Positions 22,147-34,380 of a DNA stretch of 64,000 nucleotides are shown piece by piece. Source of the DNA: Aspergillus flavus (taxonomy: Eukaryota > Ascomycota > Eurotiomycetes > Eurotiales > Aspergillaceae). The DNA is taken from contig NC_092405.1 in assembly GCF_009017415.1 (NCBI RefSeq), positions 3,782,001-3,846,000 of the forward strand, written 5' to 3'. The notes beneath the pieces were generated by a model. The model did not search any database. It was not told where the DNA came from and saw only the letters and a program-made list of their open reading frames with translations. Numbering within the stretch: the first letter of the stretch is position 1; the number at the start of each line of letters is the position of its first letter. Position numbers and translations under genes: made by a program.

Positions 22147-23004
22147 CTAAACCCCCTCCACCTCGCTAATAAAACCCCTTATAACCTCCGCCGTCTCCCC
22201 AGGCATACTATAAAACGGCGAATGCGAAGCCTTCAACCTCCCCGTCAAGACCGGAAAAGGCGCACTCTCCCTCATCATCTCAACCAGCATCTCCTGAACA
22301 GGAAGCCCCAGCGCCCGATCCTCCTCACAGAAGATATAAGCACAGGAGATATCCCGCCAGGGCTCATAGTTGACACTCTCCGTATACGCCCCAATGCAAC
22401 TATGCGTTAACTGCGCCTCCGCTTCTGCCAGCATCTCGGGCGAGAGGTCATGGTAGAAGGATTCTCTGGCGGAGGTTGCGCGACAATATGAGCCCTACAT
22501 AGAATACCCTATTAACCCCCATTCCCCAACACCCAGAAAAACAAAAGAGAAAAAGAAAAAGAAAAAGAAAAAGATACAAACCTCCAAAACCATATTCGCA
22601 GGTCTAAACTCCCCCAAAACCCCAAACAGACTCTTCCCCCTCGGTACCAAGAACGCAGTCATATAAACCATGAGCACAACCCCGCCTTGCAGACCCCGTT
22701 TGCCGCGATCTTTCTTCCCGAAGCCTTCGGCCGCGTTGGAAATTACAAGGCCGCCGTAGGAATGGGCGATTAGGACGACGTCTTTGCCTTCTTGGTCGAT
22801 GAGCTGCGAGAGCGTGTGGCGGAGGTTGGTGGTGTCGTCGGTGAGGGTTTTGGTGGGTGGTTCTGCGCCGTTGGTGGGGTGGGCGATTGTTTGGGTAGGG
22901 TAGCCGGCTTTTTGGAGGGCGGTTTGCAGGTGGATTAGGCTGGTGGGTGTGTGCCAGGAGCCGGGGGTTAGGAGGAGGGTTGGGGGGTGGGTGGATTGGG
23001 ACAT
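22147..23004 (-). CDS. Alpha/beta hydrolase (AB hydrolase 6 / esterase type)
   Basis: Two exons, 22582-23004 and 22147-22494, phase-0 intron of 87 bp, 256 residues. The start LLLTPGSWHTPTSL is the oxyanion-loop strand of the family; the nucleophile elbow is AHSYGG (Ser82). Likely catalytic acid Asp200 (CEEDRALG) and base His232 (ASHSPF) are present, so the triad looks complete. The family includes plant methyl-salicylate esterase-like and fungal lactonase-like enzymes; the substrate cannot be told. No signal peptide. The intron contains five or so AAAAAG units (TTTTTC/CTTTTT on the sense strand), serving as a very long polypyrimidine tract. The TATA box is 90 bp upstream of the ATG. Confidence 0.9.
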
Positions 23005-24138
23005 GGTTGGTCTTTGGGTGGTTGTTAGGGTGGTTGAGAAAGGGTGTGTTGATAGATGGGGAGATGAGCTGGGTGGGTTGGGGTTTTTATATTCATGGTT
23101 GTATGGATGAATGAGGAATCTGAGGTTGTATGATGCGATTCACCGGGTATACCGGCATATTTGAGATTGGATAGCAATGGTTGTTTTTGGGGTCGAAATG
23201 TTGTAAATTGGATTGTTTGGTCGCAGTGTCGAGGCTATGTTCAACTATCTTCCTTAATAGATTAGGGTTCGGACTCCAATCGTACCTGGAATACGAATGG
23301 GCCAATTAAATCGAGTAATGTGGGGCGTATTAGCGTATACTATAACGGGTGCAGAAGCAACGTGATATATATATTACCGCATTAGAATCTTTACCTACGG
23401 TTCTATATAACAATTATGGTGGTTTGTAGACCCGCGCTGAGTCCAGCTCCGTGACAAAACTGATATTCAGTCTATGTGGGGATGCTGACAGGACGGCCGA
23501 GATTTAGGAGAAGCAAACGTAGTGACCGGATATGGTGATTAAGGCGCCCGATCAAGTGGAGATTACCACTAATGATAGAAGCTGAAGAATCCACAAGAGG
23601 TCTGCCTTTGTGACACTTACTCCCTTCACCGTCTGAAGCAGAGGCAATAAAGTATGTCGTGGTGAAGAGGGACTTTTAAGTATAGAAGGAGGGGGGAAGA
23701 CGGCGCTAAATGCAATGACTTTTTGTCAGATAGTTTGAGGCTGTAGCATCGCATTTCCTCTCCATACCTGAGGCTCGATGAAGCTTAATACCAAAGCGTT
23801 GGATATGGAGATAATGTCTCATACCACTTTGACCAAGTACTAGTGGTTCAACCCGATTTAGGCTTGCAATGAACCATAGCCTGGAATATTAACACCGTTA
23901 CAATCTCTCAGATTTAGATTAAGTATCGTGGATCTCACTGAGGGGAGTGATGACCTCAAGCCCCTGGGTTCCATTCCAGAGAATCATTGTTTTTATTCAT
24001 CGTCTCGGATTTACTACCTGGGCGCTAAGGGACGATTTTAGGGTCATTGTGTTATAATTATAAATTCTAGGCTGCTGCGCGGGCCAATACGAATCACATG
24101 ACGGCCTCCTAGGTTAAGAGCTCCTTCTGAGTTGAACA
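23005..24138. other. Intergenic between divergent hydrolase and F-box gene
   Basis: Contains the hydrolase TATA box at 23094-23101 (TATAAAAA on minus strand). The rest has no recognised gene. This is the left border of the accessory region. Confidence 0.5.
23094..23101 (-). promoter_or_regulatory. TATA box of alpha/beta hydrolase gene
   Basis: TATAAAAA on the minus strand, 90 bp upstream of the ATG at 23004. Confidence 0.5.
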
Positions 24139-27100
24139 ATGAACACATTTCGGAAACATGCAGAAGGGAAGTCTTTGCAGGATGTGAAGGTTAGCGCCTA
24201 TTCAAAGTTACGTGCCCACCGAGATCGCAGCCAAAGAAATCCCTCCAACTTTCAATTAATTCTGCACTTGGTCAAGCAGCCGGTCGTAATGCTCCACTTC
24301 TGTGTGATATGCGGCGTGCTCATTCGCCGTACCTCTTTCGCGCCTGGAGTACTACCAGATGACGACTTGCAATGGTATCAACAGCTCCACATCGGTTTGT
24401 CTTGCCTGATCAGCCCTTAATTGCGTCGTTGAGGAGTTAATATGATACAGTGTGGCGCCGTGAAATCTCAGATACGGCGACTCTGAGTGGTGTTGGATAT
24501 ATCGACTCCGACGACAGAGTAATTGCGCCTCTGGGTCCTGAAAGTTCTTATCGTGACGCTAGTGTAACCTTTGAAGAATACATCCCTTACTACGAGGGTT
24601 CCCAGCTCCCCTGGAGCTTTTTCTTCCATGCGACATGCTGGGACATTCTGCTACAGAGGGTTCCTGAGGGGCTATCAGACCTTAGTAGATTTTCGTCCAT
24701 ATTTCACAATGTGCTGTATTGTACTACCTGGAGTCGGCACCGCTATGTTCGGCCAGGTCACGATTTCGGAGGCTCGATTCAGTTCCAAAAGCCTGCTGGC
24801 GACCCTATCAGGAAGATCATTGCTGAGGGGTATAGTTATCTTCTGGCTGAGCCCTTGCAACCTCAGAATATGGCAGAGATATTACGCATTTGTGGCGGGC
24901 ACAAAGTTTTCACAGTGCCTACCCGCGCCCCAATCATACGGTCATCTCAAGGGTCCAGGGATATATTCTCTCGTCTTCCCCTTGAAGTGTTGTATATGAT
25001 TATCGAGCTGCTCCCCTCTAGTGATATCGGACGTCTCCGATTGGCGTCAACATCAACTGCCCATGTGACACGTCCCACATCGCTCCCTCAGCGGTTCTGG
25101 CGAAGTCGATTCCGCCCAGATTTTGAAATGGGTTTTGCAATGCCAATTGAGGCTACAATAGATGAAGATTGGCGAAAGGCTTACTTCGCAATTCGGCATG
25201 CCTTGTCGAGCCCTTTGGACTCTGCGTATCTTAAGAATCGGCAGAGGATGTGGAATATTGTCACTGTCAATGCGTCCTTGCTTGCTGAACACATGAAAGG
25301 CTCTGGCTTGAGTGGCGATCTACACAATGATAATAATGATTCATGTCCAAAACTGCAGAATGGACTCAGCGAGCTTGGTCGAGGACAAATAATTACAACC
25401 CAGTTTTCTACAAGTTGCCACGAATATCTACATGTTGGAAGCAGGAAACTTTCTGATACAAGCATTGTCTTGCCGGTAAATGAGGGTGAAGTCCGTATAA
25501 TATGGCTTTCTATGATCTGTTTCAACTCGCAGAAGTTCATTGCAGGCGTTCGCTTCCAAGCCTTGGACTCTCCTACTCAAGGTTACAGGAACTACTCCCT
25601 CGGATATATCTCGCGAGGATCTGAAGTCAAGGTGGACATTCCCCTTTCACATCGCATTGCGGGGTTTGAACTAGCCACACGTGTGAATGGCGTTGTGGGG
25701 ATGAGAGTGGTCTTACAGAAAGGCTCTGACAAGTCTTGGACTAGCTGGGTAGGCGACGTTGGGGATGGGGACCCAAACATTGCTTTCGGAATGTTGTCAT
25801 TGACGAAGGGGTTACAGAGAGCTCTAATCGTTGCTGGATTTGATGTAAGTCTGATAGTCTACGAGGGGCTCCAATGGCTAACCGCTCTGAAGGCATTTAA
25901 AATGCTAGATTTAGCCATACTTCGGGAAGCACCAGCTAGATTGGAGGATGTGCCATTGCAGCCTTTGTGGACACCAGTCTGTCCAAGGGGACCACTGACA
26001 CCCGCCCTGCAGTATTCTTCGCGCGGGTCATTCAATGCAATGCTGGTTATGGACTTTGGTGGTAACCATGGCCAAAACCTCGCTCATCTCACAAGGATAG
26101 TGGCACACATTCAGGAATACTCAGCTCCTATCGTTGGTCTAACATTTTACTTCGATAACCAAAAGAATATCCATTTTGGCCGTCAAGGTCGAATGGAGGT
26201 GTCGTCCTTCTTTGACGGGCCTGCGGGGGAAAGGGTGGTCAGTGTTACATACGAGCGGGCTTCTACGTCCTGTGGAATTGTCACTCTTCAGGTACGTCAA
26301 CACATTTCTTTATAGTATATAATTCTGACCGTGTGTCATTACTGGCTGTCAGATTCACACGAACTATGGGAATACGGCCGTTTTCATGCCCAATGAACTT
26401 CGAAAGTGGCCTTCGACAAAGCTCTCCGTTCCAGCGCCCCCAAATACTCCATCCGACCTTTCCCTACAAAGACCTAGCACAGAGTACTCTACCGAAACAC
26501 TTCGAGCTCCAGAGGACCAGCAGATAACAGGTTTCGCGGCCAATCTAGAGGTACGTTCATAGCCTACTACGTAGTAAGAACCCACTATAACATGTGTGAT
26601 CAAGGCTAGCAATCACTCCTTCCAGAGCTTTCATTTGCAACATGAAAAATTGGATTCTAGTCTGTCCTTCCCCAATGGCGTGGGGCGTATGTTAGAGTCT
26701 ACTTCCTCACCGACAAAACCAGCCCCGCCGCTGGGGTTCGATTTGATATACGAAAGATCGAACCACTGTATGGCTTACACGTTTGCGGATCTCCATGGAG
26801 TCCAGAGAATATTGTTCTCCAAAGGCGATGATGGGCGCCCTCGCGGGTCTAATGAGATTTCTGGTCTGTGGATAGAATATTATGGATCCCGACGGCCAGT
26901 AATTATCGGACAGTGGATTGCTGAAGGAAGTTCTTTGACCTTTGAGCAAGGGGAGAGAATCACCGGAATAACACTATTAGTAACTAAGGATACAATGACC
27001 TATCGTGACAGATATCATCTCGGCCGTGTTGTTCAAGTGTCAATATTCACTTCTACGCGCACCGAAATGTACCCAAATGACAGCTCACTATCGATGGACG

Positions 27101-27902
27101 AACATAATATCCTGCGGTTTCAAGAAAGCCGTCTGGAAGAGCTGGTAAGGAGACCCGATAGCTTCCTATGTTTCATATATCACTGTATTTCTCACTTTGG
27201 TCGCCTAGTCATCTCTTGCCTGGATATTTAATGACGTATGGGATTATCCACGCGTCATCTACAGCCCCAAGGCCAGCGGGTCACAATTATTAACATGGGA
27301 TCCATTCAAGATCTCTGTTTATCGTCCATGGATTGCACCGCAAAAGGCTCTATTCAAAGAAACCAACCAGGATGATATTCTTTCGTCTGCTACGGGGTTC
27401 TACGGTGTTAAACATCCGTATGTTATAGTAGGACTACGGCTTATCTATGAATCCGGTGTTTCTATAGACATAGGTGATGTCACCGGACCTCAAGCTCCAA
27501 GATCAATAGAGCTCGACCGGAGTGAGAGTATTATTGGAATCGAGCTGTTTAAGGATATGTTGGGCCTTGTTTCGATAAATGTATGTTTCTCGGCCTCTTC
27601 AAGGATATAAATACTAACCAGTGATTCAGTTTCACACCGTACATCGGGTCACTGGGCATAAAGCTATTCGTGGGCTTATCGACATATCTCCTACTGAGGT
27701 AACGAGACCCGGGATGGGAGGCTCCATCCATCGCTATCATATCGACATATCCTCGGGGCTTCTTAGGCACAATAGCCTAAGCTCCGACACCACCGATAAA
27801 AGTGAAGAAAATATACCCTCCGGCGAAGTGGTTGGGCTCTGGGGCTTTCTAATGCCAGATCATGGCCTTTGTATCGGTCTTTTGCTTTTGCAAGCCGAAT
27901 GA
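24139..27902 (+). CDS. Very large F-box protein with fungal C-terminal domain of unknown function
   Basis: Six exons, all in phase: start-24394, 24451-26291, 26353-26550, 26605-27144, 27209-27580, 27630-27902. From ATG 24139 the protein has 1159 residues; from the in-frame ATG 24289 it has 1109. The later start (MLHFCVICGVLI) gives an N-terminus with the Cys-x2-Cys knuckle close to the end, which I find more likely. An F-box lies near residue 207 (FSRLPLEVLYMIIELLPSSD, then IGRLRLAS). The remaining 850 residues look beta-rich, with repeated patterns such as YFDNQKNIHFGRQG and SGLWIEYYGSRRPVIIGQW, as in fungal DUF7600-type F-box proteins (family name from memory). F-box proteins pick substrates for SCF ubiquitin ligases. 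Lies alone in a gene-poor region. Confidence 0.88.
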
Positions 27903-28766
27903 TTTCGCAGAGGATGAAACAGTTACTGGTTATCACTGAGGGTGAAGTTACTAGGGTTAAACTTCTACCTAATTCATTTGGAGTCCATCTGTGCCTCTGA
28001 TTGTCCAGACATACAGCATTTCCTTAGATGTCGTTAGGAAGGCTTAACCGCATGCACATAAACCAAATCTTCTTGAAGCAACGCTGATACCATGGCCCAC
28101 CAGGAGCCATTTAGGGCTGCCTTATGTGCTTGCTTTCCAATTACCCTTGAGCTTTCTTCATAAATACCTTTCCTCCCCAGCGTCTTCTTCCACATGGCGA
28201 TATGCCCTCAGATTACGAGGCCCATGTTCTGGCATATTTCACGGATATCCCCATATTTCTTCCAATTCTAGCATCATTCATCTCTATTCAAATATAGCCA
28301 CGGCTGTGCTTTACTTCTAAATTCTCTTCTTTCTATTCGTGTCGTAAATTACTACTAGAGACCCATCCGGTTCATGCAACATGTTGAACTCTATGCATTT
28401 TATAACCCCCCATCTCCTCTCTCAAGCAACTATGGACTTTTTCCTATTCAAGATCATTCAGTGGACACCAATGGGGCCTCAGCAGCCATTTCCAATTATT
28501 GTCTACTCAAAGCTCTTTGCACGAGCTCTTGTAACGACTTTCATGCTGTGAGTACTCATTTCCGTGGTCCAACCAGGTCATGACTATTTCCATACAACTA
28601 GGATGAAAACACAAAAGCATTCAATATTGAGAGCACTGTAAGGTATAAAAAAGCGTGTATTGTTACATTAGAGCAAAACTGGTTGGGGACAGAGTTGACA
28701 AAGAAGTAGGATGAGAATATAGCCACGAGTATCAAACAAACAATAAGAAAGAAGAGGATGAATAGG
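27903..28766. other. Intergenic, no gene supported
   Basis: Short frames only; none continues through plausible splice sites or resembles a family. Between two converging genes. Confidence 0.5.
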
Positions 28767-29901
28767 TCAACAGGCCTTTAACATCTTTCTAGGATCGCGA
28801 GCTACGTTCATTATGTCCGGAACCTTGACTCTATATCCTTTTGGACGACCAAGATCAAACCCTCGGGCCATCATAGCTCTACGTGATTCAAGAGTGGTTG
28901 AAGCAAAGGAGCCGCTACCCATTGATCTCATATCTCTTGGGCTCACGGGACTGCCTACTCTTGTAAATGGAAAACGGAATTCTGTGTTGTTGATGACAGT
29001 TAGTAACGCTACCCAAGAGTGAGTCTAACACAGAATAGTAACTCACCGTATCTACATATTTCGTTTATAGTGGTAGAACTTATCCTCCATGCCCGGTTTT
29101 GGTGATCAATTTGGTATGGTATCCCTGTCTGTCTGCGGTCAATTACGTAGCCACCAAATGATTTCGAGTTGCATACCTGGTGCATGTCCTGCGACGCCGC
29201 TCGATAATACTCAGTTGTACCTCCAAAGAGATAGGCCTCAAGGAACCTGCCGGACTCCCCTACCGTACGAGAACCGTATCCTTGAACGGTGATAGTAGGG
29301 GGTGTATTCACACGGCCATTGCGGAGGAACGTCACTAGAAGGTGAGCGCCTACTTCATGCGTAAACATGGTGGCGAAGAGAAACTGGAAATTCCGGAAGT
29401 TTTGGCCGTCCTGCCCGCAGGCTGAGGCGACCATATCAGCCGTCCTCTAGTATAATATATCAGCGTTGAACTTCTTATAGGTATTGACGATCATACCTGT
29501 CCATTGATACATATCATGTGGCTTCTCGGATCGAAGTCTTTCAAGTGTCCCATCCATCCCCCCCGTGGATGGCATCCAAGCTCGTTCGGGTTGTTCATTG
29601 TAAAGTCCACGATGACTACGGGAAACTGTGCCCGCACCTTGGCTAGAAAGACATCAACCCAGTGCTTTGCGATATCTTTATTGCCCTGGAAGTGGGAGTT
29701 TTCATCCATCTCGTGGTCAATTATCAGAGCAAGTTGGGTAAGATAATGGCGTCCATGAGGGCTTTCCAGGATAGAAAGGGCGATATTGATGGCAGAAGCA
29801 ACGTAAGTGTACACAGGAGTGTTTGGGGGATTATCCTCCCATCCCAAACTAGGATCACTTGAGCGGCGGGTGAACACGACAAAGTTTGCTATGCTCGCCA
29901 T
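28767..29901 (-). CDS. Putative HExxH zinc metallopeptidase, uncharacterised fungal family
   Basis: Exons 29497-29901, 29177-29446, 29047-29128 and 28767-28981 give 323 residues; if the 48-nt intron at 29129-29176 is retained, it stays in frame and the protein has 339. The start chosen is ATG 29901; the frame upstream opens only with GTG. The key feature is MFTHEVGAHLLVTFL (residues about 162-176): His165-Glu166-x3-His170 is a zincin zinc site. Downstream, GESGRFLEAYLFGG offers Glu199 or Glu205 as a third ligand, as in gluzincins. There is no signal peptide or propeptide. The C-terminal exon is basic and Ser/Arg-rich (SARRAMMARG-like), perhaps disordered. Substrate and role are unknown. It diverges from the gene at 30705. 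Confidence 0.75.
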
Positions 29902-30704
29902 GCTTCTCGCAGTCGATATCTGTCCGAGGCCAAAAGAGTAATAGAAACTTAAAGGACTTTGCTGTTTGAACAGTGACCTTGGATTACCAGACAAGACCAC
30001 GCACGGTAGGCGCCGTACTTATAGAATTTCTGGCTTCAATATCATAATGAAATAGTTCAATGTATAATAGATTAATATGCCCTACTATCAAGTAGTCACG
30101 GCGCGTACGCTATGCATTAGTCTCTCTTCCTGAACCAAAATAGCTTTGGCGGCTTCTGGTGATGTCCAGTCGCAGATTATCGCGAGACATCAAGCGCCTG
30201 TTGCAACCCAAGCCGTAAGCGCTTGGTGGGTAAAAATAATATCTCTTCTAGTCGCACGTTTCGTGATCCTGCATTGACGGGCCAGTTACGATCAAAGGGT
30301 GTCAAGATAGTGTTTCAGCCTCGTCAATCCGAAGCCGAAGAACAAGGCCAGACCACAATATGCCATAATGGACCATCTTATATCTTGATTGATTGGTGAT
30401 TAGGAGTCGATAATCACGCTACTAAATATAGATTGTCCCATTGCCATCAATGCTGCCCAGGGCCAAATTACCTTTACACCAATTAGGCTTATACATTTTA
30501 GCGAGCCTGAAATGACCAACGTTGATAATGGACATGATTAACTAATATAGGGCTAATAGTCGAGAGCTTCCTTCAATTGATATACGCACCTTTTGCACCC
30601 GTTGGGAAAGTTCCAGGATAACGATTACCCCGCACTTAAATATTCCGAGGCGCTTTCCACCCTCACACAACAACAAAAGCAATCTAGGGAATTTCGCCAA
30701 CGCC
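29902..30704. promoter_or_regulatory. Shared 0.8-kb region between two divergent uncharacterised genes
   Basis: Lies between ATG 29901 (minus) and ATG 30705 (plus), with no gene of its own. It should contain both promoters; I saw no clear operator. The CA-rich leader at 30660-30700 directly precedes the plus-strand start. Confidence 0.4.
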
Positions 30705-31722
30705 ATGTTGAGTATCAGTAAAGTTTCCGTTGATGACCTGGCTTCTGAACACCGTGAAGCTTTCATCCAGGCACTACACAATGTTATATCGAGACAACCT
30801 ACACAGCGAGCTCTAGCACAAGTCGTTGACGGGATACCGACCCGCACAGATTCCAATGGCTGGGAATTCGTGAAGGCTGGCCTGAAAAGAAAGGATGACC
30901 CTTTTGAAGAATCAATTGAGACTGTCAAAGCTTTCCAAGACAAGTTCGAGGTTGATACACTTGAGATTTCTTCAGATGTGCGTTCACTGTCACTTTATCC
31001 ATCGCGTACTTCACGACTAACCAGTGTATAGGTTGCACAAGCATACCAAGATACCTCAATAGGATCGAGGGACTTTAAGCTTCGATTGCTAGAGATGGTA
31101 GCCATTTCGTTTCATAATATGGTTGCCCATCTCTTCAAGTCTTTCGAAGCTGACCCCGATGCCTGGCTAAGCCGTAATAGTGTGCCGCACCCCCGCGAAG
31201 CAACTTGGTTCTATCATTCAGATTATCTAGACCATGACCAGTATCCGCTAGGGGTGCCTGACGTGGTTGGATACTGGGCTGAAAAACAAGTCTTCGGGGG
31301 TGTCGTGCTGTTTGATCGAGGAGAAAACGACAACAAAGTAAGCTCTTTCTCTCTTTGCTTCCCACTGTGACTAACCCTGCTGAAATACTCAGTGCCACGA
31401 TGCATTCATTCATCCAGATGATGGATATCGGATCTTTAAACTCTCGGATGATCAGTTAGATCAATTTGCCTCTTTGGGAGCGAAGCCAGGTCTCAACGAT
31501 CAAAATAATGACAGTGTCTCTCCAATCCCTTTCCAAGCTGAGAGATATACCCGGCGCATCGAACCGGAGGAAGCCATGGAAAGGCATATATACCGCCATC
31601 TCTACGAGCGCAGGCCAAAGGCCGAGGATAATGGGCGAACGCAGCATAAGCGCCGACGACTGGAGGATTACCCGGAGTTTGGGGACTTATTACACCGGCT
31701 CGGTAAGGGTGAGCAGAGGTAG
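30705..31722 (+). CDS. Conserved fungal protein of unknown function, divergent from HExxH gene
   Basis: Three exons, 30705-30977, 31032-31337 and 31393-31722, all phase 0, 302 residues. Introns are 54 and 55 bp with CTAAC branch sites near their ends. Residues about 125-200 hold WFYHSDYLDHDQYPLGVPDV and YWAEKQVFGGVVLFDRGE, a tightly packed aromatic segment that looks conserved, followed by HDAFIHPDDGYRIFKLSDDQ. The C-terminus is basic (KRRRLED) and could be a nuclear signal. No transmembrane segment, signal peptide or known catalytic motif is seen. I do not recognise the family beyond similar fungal hypothetical proteins. Context suggests co-expression with the putative metallopeptidase, which is an inference only. 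Confidence 0.8.
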
Positions 31723-32742
31723 CGTAGGAATGGAGCTGCTACATGTATATTTCGTGTTTAGGGCTTGTTATGTGTACATCTTACAATGGGAGACAGCACC
31801 GATTTCTACTCTCAATAACAGGTGTTAGGGAAGTTTCGGAAGAACAAATAGGAATCATTAGGACAACTTATCCTCTTGCAGTAATCACACTCGGCTGATG
31901 GAGTTTTATACACATATTTGCAGTTGATAGCAAGCCAAACGATGACATTAGAGTCCTCAGAAAGCATCGACGGAATCGATACCCGTTATATCATCCACTT
32001 AATCGTGGTTTTCCACCCCCAATTTTGCTTCAGCATATTTTAAAGTGACTCACAAATCTTCCTTTACCTATTCTTTTGTCGATAATATGGAATTCCGTGG
32101 TCCAAACGGGAGTCTCTTGACGCTGTTTATGTAGAATACGCCATATATGGTATATTTAAACATCATAGTACTTGGCTACAATTGACTGATTTGTCTTCAT
32201 ACGTGAGCTGAACATACTGGTCATCGGATTAAGGCTGAATAATGACGTTGGGCCTTCCTTCTATGTATGCATCACAGTTGGTACCGGAAGATAAGTTGGG
32301 TTATAATGATATTATTGAGATCTACCGCATACTATGTAGTCTGGTCTTCGCTCGAGATAACCATTCATAACCAGTACTGGCAGGAAGAAAAAAAAATGAA
32401 AGCGAAATAACAAGGTGTGGAGCGTAAGATAGTTAGTTCATATGGTTTCCTCTTGGTTAATGATAATGACATGAACCACCTTTATTCGACCCGATTCTTT
32501 TCTCTCAGTACGATCTCATACAAACCGGAGCGGGGCGCATAGGTGTTCACTGTACTGTAGAAGAATAATGTACTGCAACCTGTGCTTCAAGTATTAACGA
32601 GAAATGTTCAAGGACAAAGAAGCTCAACAGTGTATTATGTAGATGAAATCAGCCCTCAACATCCCAGAAGTCAAACCATCCTCTACGGCCCAAAGAACCA
32701 ATGCAGCCACCAAATACAATCCAAGAATTGCCTTTATGCCGC
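31723..32742. other. Intergenic, convergent 3' flanks
   Basis: About 1 kb, AT-rich, no gene recognised. Confidence 0.5.
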
Positions 32743-34287
32743 TTAGCCACAGCAGGTAAGCAGCTCACAGGACGAGCCGCAGGTAATTTGACAGGAATCT
32801 GATTTCGTCTCGGTTCCCTCCGTGGTGTCCTCCACTGTCTGGACGAGCTCCGGCTGCACAATGGCGGAATGAATACCATAGCTATGGAAGCACTCGTTCA
32901 TGGTCTTTGCAAGTTTCACGAACTCTGAGATGCGAATATCGGGGAGGCCAACGTGCACAGAAGCTAGTGCTTTTTCCTGGTTGAGGCGCCAGGCGTGTAG
33001 CTCGTGGATGGATGAGACTTCGGGTAACTGAGCCATATTAATACAAGGATAGAAGGTCCGGGCATGGAACAGGCGAGAGATGGGAGGGTGATGGGGTATA
33101 TCGGGATGGGAACATACCAGTTCAAGATCATGTTTCACGTCGCTCAGATCAATCCCCTTGGGGACACTGTTCAGTAGAATAAGGCCGGAGTTCCTCACTG
33201 GGTGGAAGGTTAGTCTGGAAAACAAGGTTTTTCCTAGAGAAAGGGAGCACAAACCGAGGGGAATGGATGTTCCCATGATCATCAAGGCGATCGCCATACT
33301 AATGGCCGGGTCTGCATAGTACCGAGAAGCAGAATGTGTGAGCCAGATGATCAATGCAGAGATTATCACCCCGACATTATTGAAGGCATCACCAAGGACG
33401 TGGATGAAAACACCGAGCAGGCCAAGGTCGTATCCCTTCTTCTGAGCTTGAAGATTATTGTGTCTGTGGCCGGTATGGAAGGCACAAGCCTGTCGTGGAT
33501 GTTCAGCACTCTTCTGATCTTCACGATTTGCAAGTTCGGTTACCTCGTTGATGCCACTTTCAGCGCTCGCGTCTAGGTTTCCTCCGGGGAGGTTATCATG
33601 GCTATGATCGTGTTCTGAGTTAAGAAACTCTCATAGATTAGTCTCTGCGTATATAAGAAGATCGAGGGTAACGAACCGTGAAGGAATGACGCGCTTAGTA
33701 TATTCAGCGCAAGCCCAACACAACCAATAATAAGAACCAGCTTTGGACTTTCAACCACTAAACTACCTGTCAACTTGTCCTCAAGGATACAAACAGTTAT
33801 ACATACCTTGTGGGCTGATGAATCGCTCGATAGACTGTAGGAAAATACTGACGCCGAGGGCGAGAAGAAAGACTCCATTAAAGAATGCCCCAAGGAGGCG
33901 AGCCCGTTGCCAGCCAAAGGACAGATCTTTTGGCGACTCCTTCTTCGAAGATATCTGTTTTGGGTGAGTATAATTGTGCGGTGGCAGCTATCAGACATCG
34001 TACCTTCACAGCAGCAAATGCCACAATAAACCCGATGATATCATTGAGCTGTATACATTAGCACGGACGTCAAGCTCCGACGCGGGAAACCCTTCCGACG
34101 AACATAATGAAATGCGTCAGCCACAAGAGCGAGAGATTTCGTGTAAAACCCAACTGGTGACAGCAAGTGAGAATAGATTTCTAGTTCTGGAAGAGACATG
34201 AATACCTGAAATTTCAGCAAGAAAGAAGCAAAGTGAGATGCCGATCACAAGCGAGAGACGCTGTAGCTGTGTCAAGTGTAAGACCAT
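32743..34287 (-). CDS. Zinc/cadmium CDF transporter (Zrc1/Cot1 type)
   Basis: Eight exons: 34206-34287, 34104-34153, 34004-34048, 33807-33954, 33677-33766, 33255-33614, 33118-33197, 32743-33027; 379 residues. It starts within TM1 (RLSLVIGISLCFFLAEIS). TM2 has HYLND and TM5 has HVLGD, the two HxxxD pairs that form the transport site and favour Zn over Mn. The His-rich loop between TM4 and TM5 is short (EHDHSHDN, HTGHRHNN). The cytoplasmic C-terminal domain has HELHAWRLNQEKALASVHV, and the tail ends in closely spaced cysteines (DSCQITCGSSCELLTCCG). Such proteins load zinc into the vacuole or ER by proton exchange. Several introns use GTTCGT or GTTTGT donors. The protein is rather short for the family but has all core parts. 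Confidence 0.92.
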
Positions 34288-34380
34288 GGTGAAAGATAAT
34301 GCCGCTGCTTTGAACAATCGAGGCTGAAGTGGAAAAATCAACGAAAGGAAAAGAGTGAAGTGGGAAACGGGCTCGATCAA

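Noticed and set aside
28126..28583. Two plus-strand open frames
   Set aside because: No similarity, no splice continuity, low-complexity Ser/Tyr/Pro composition.
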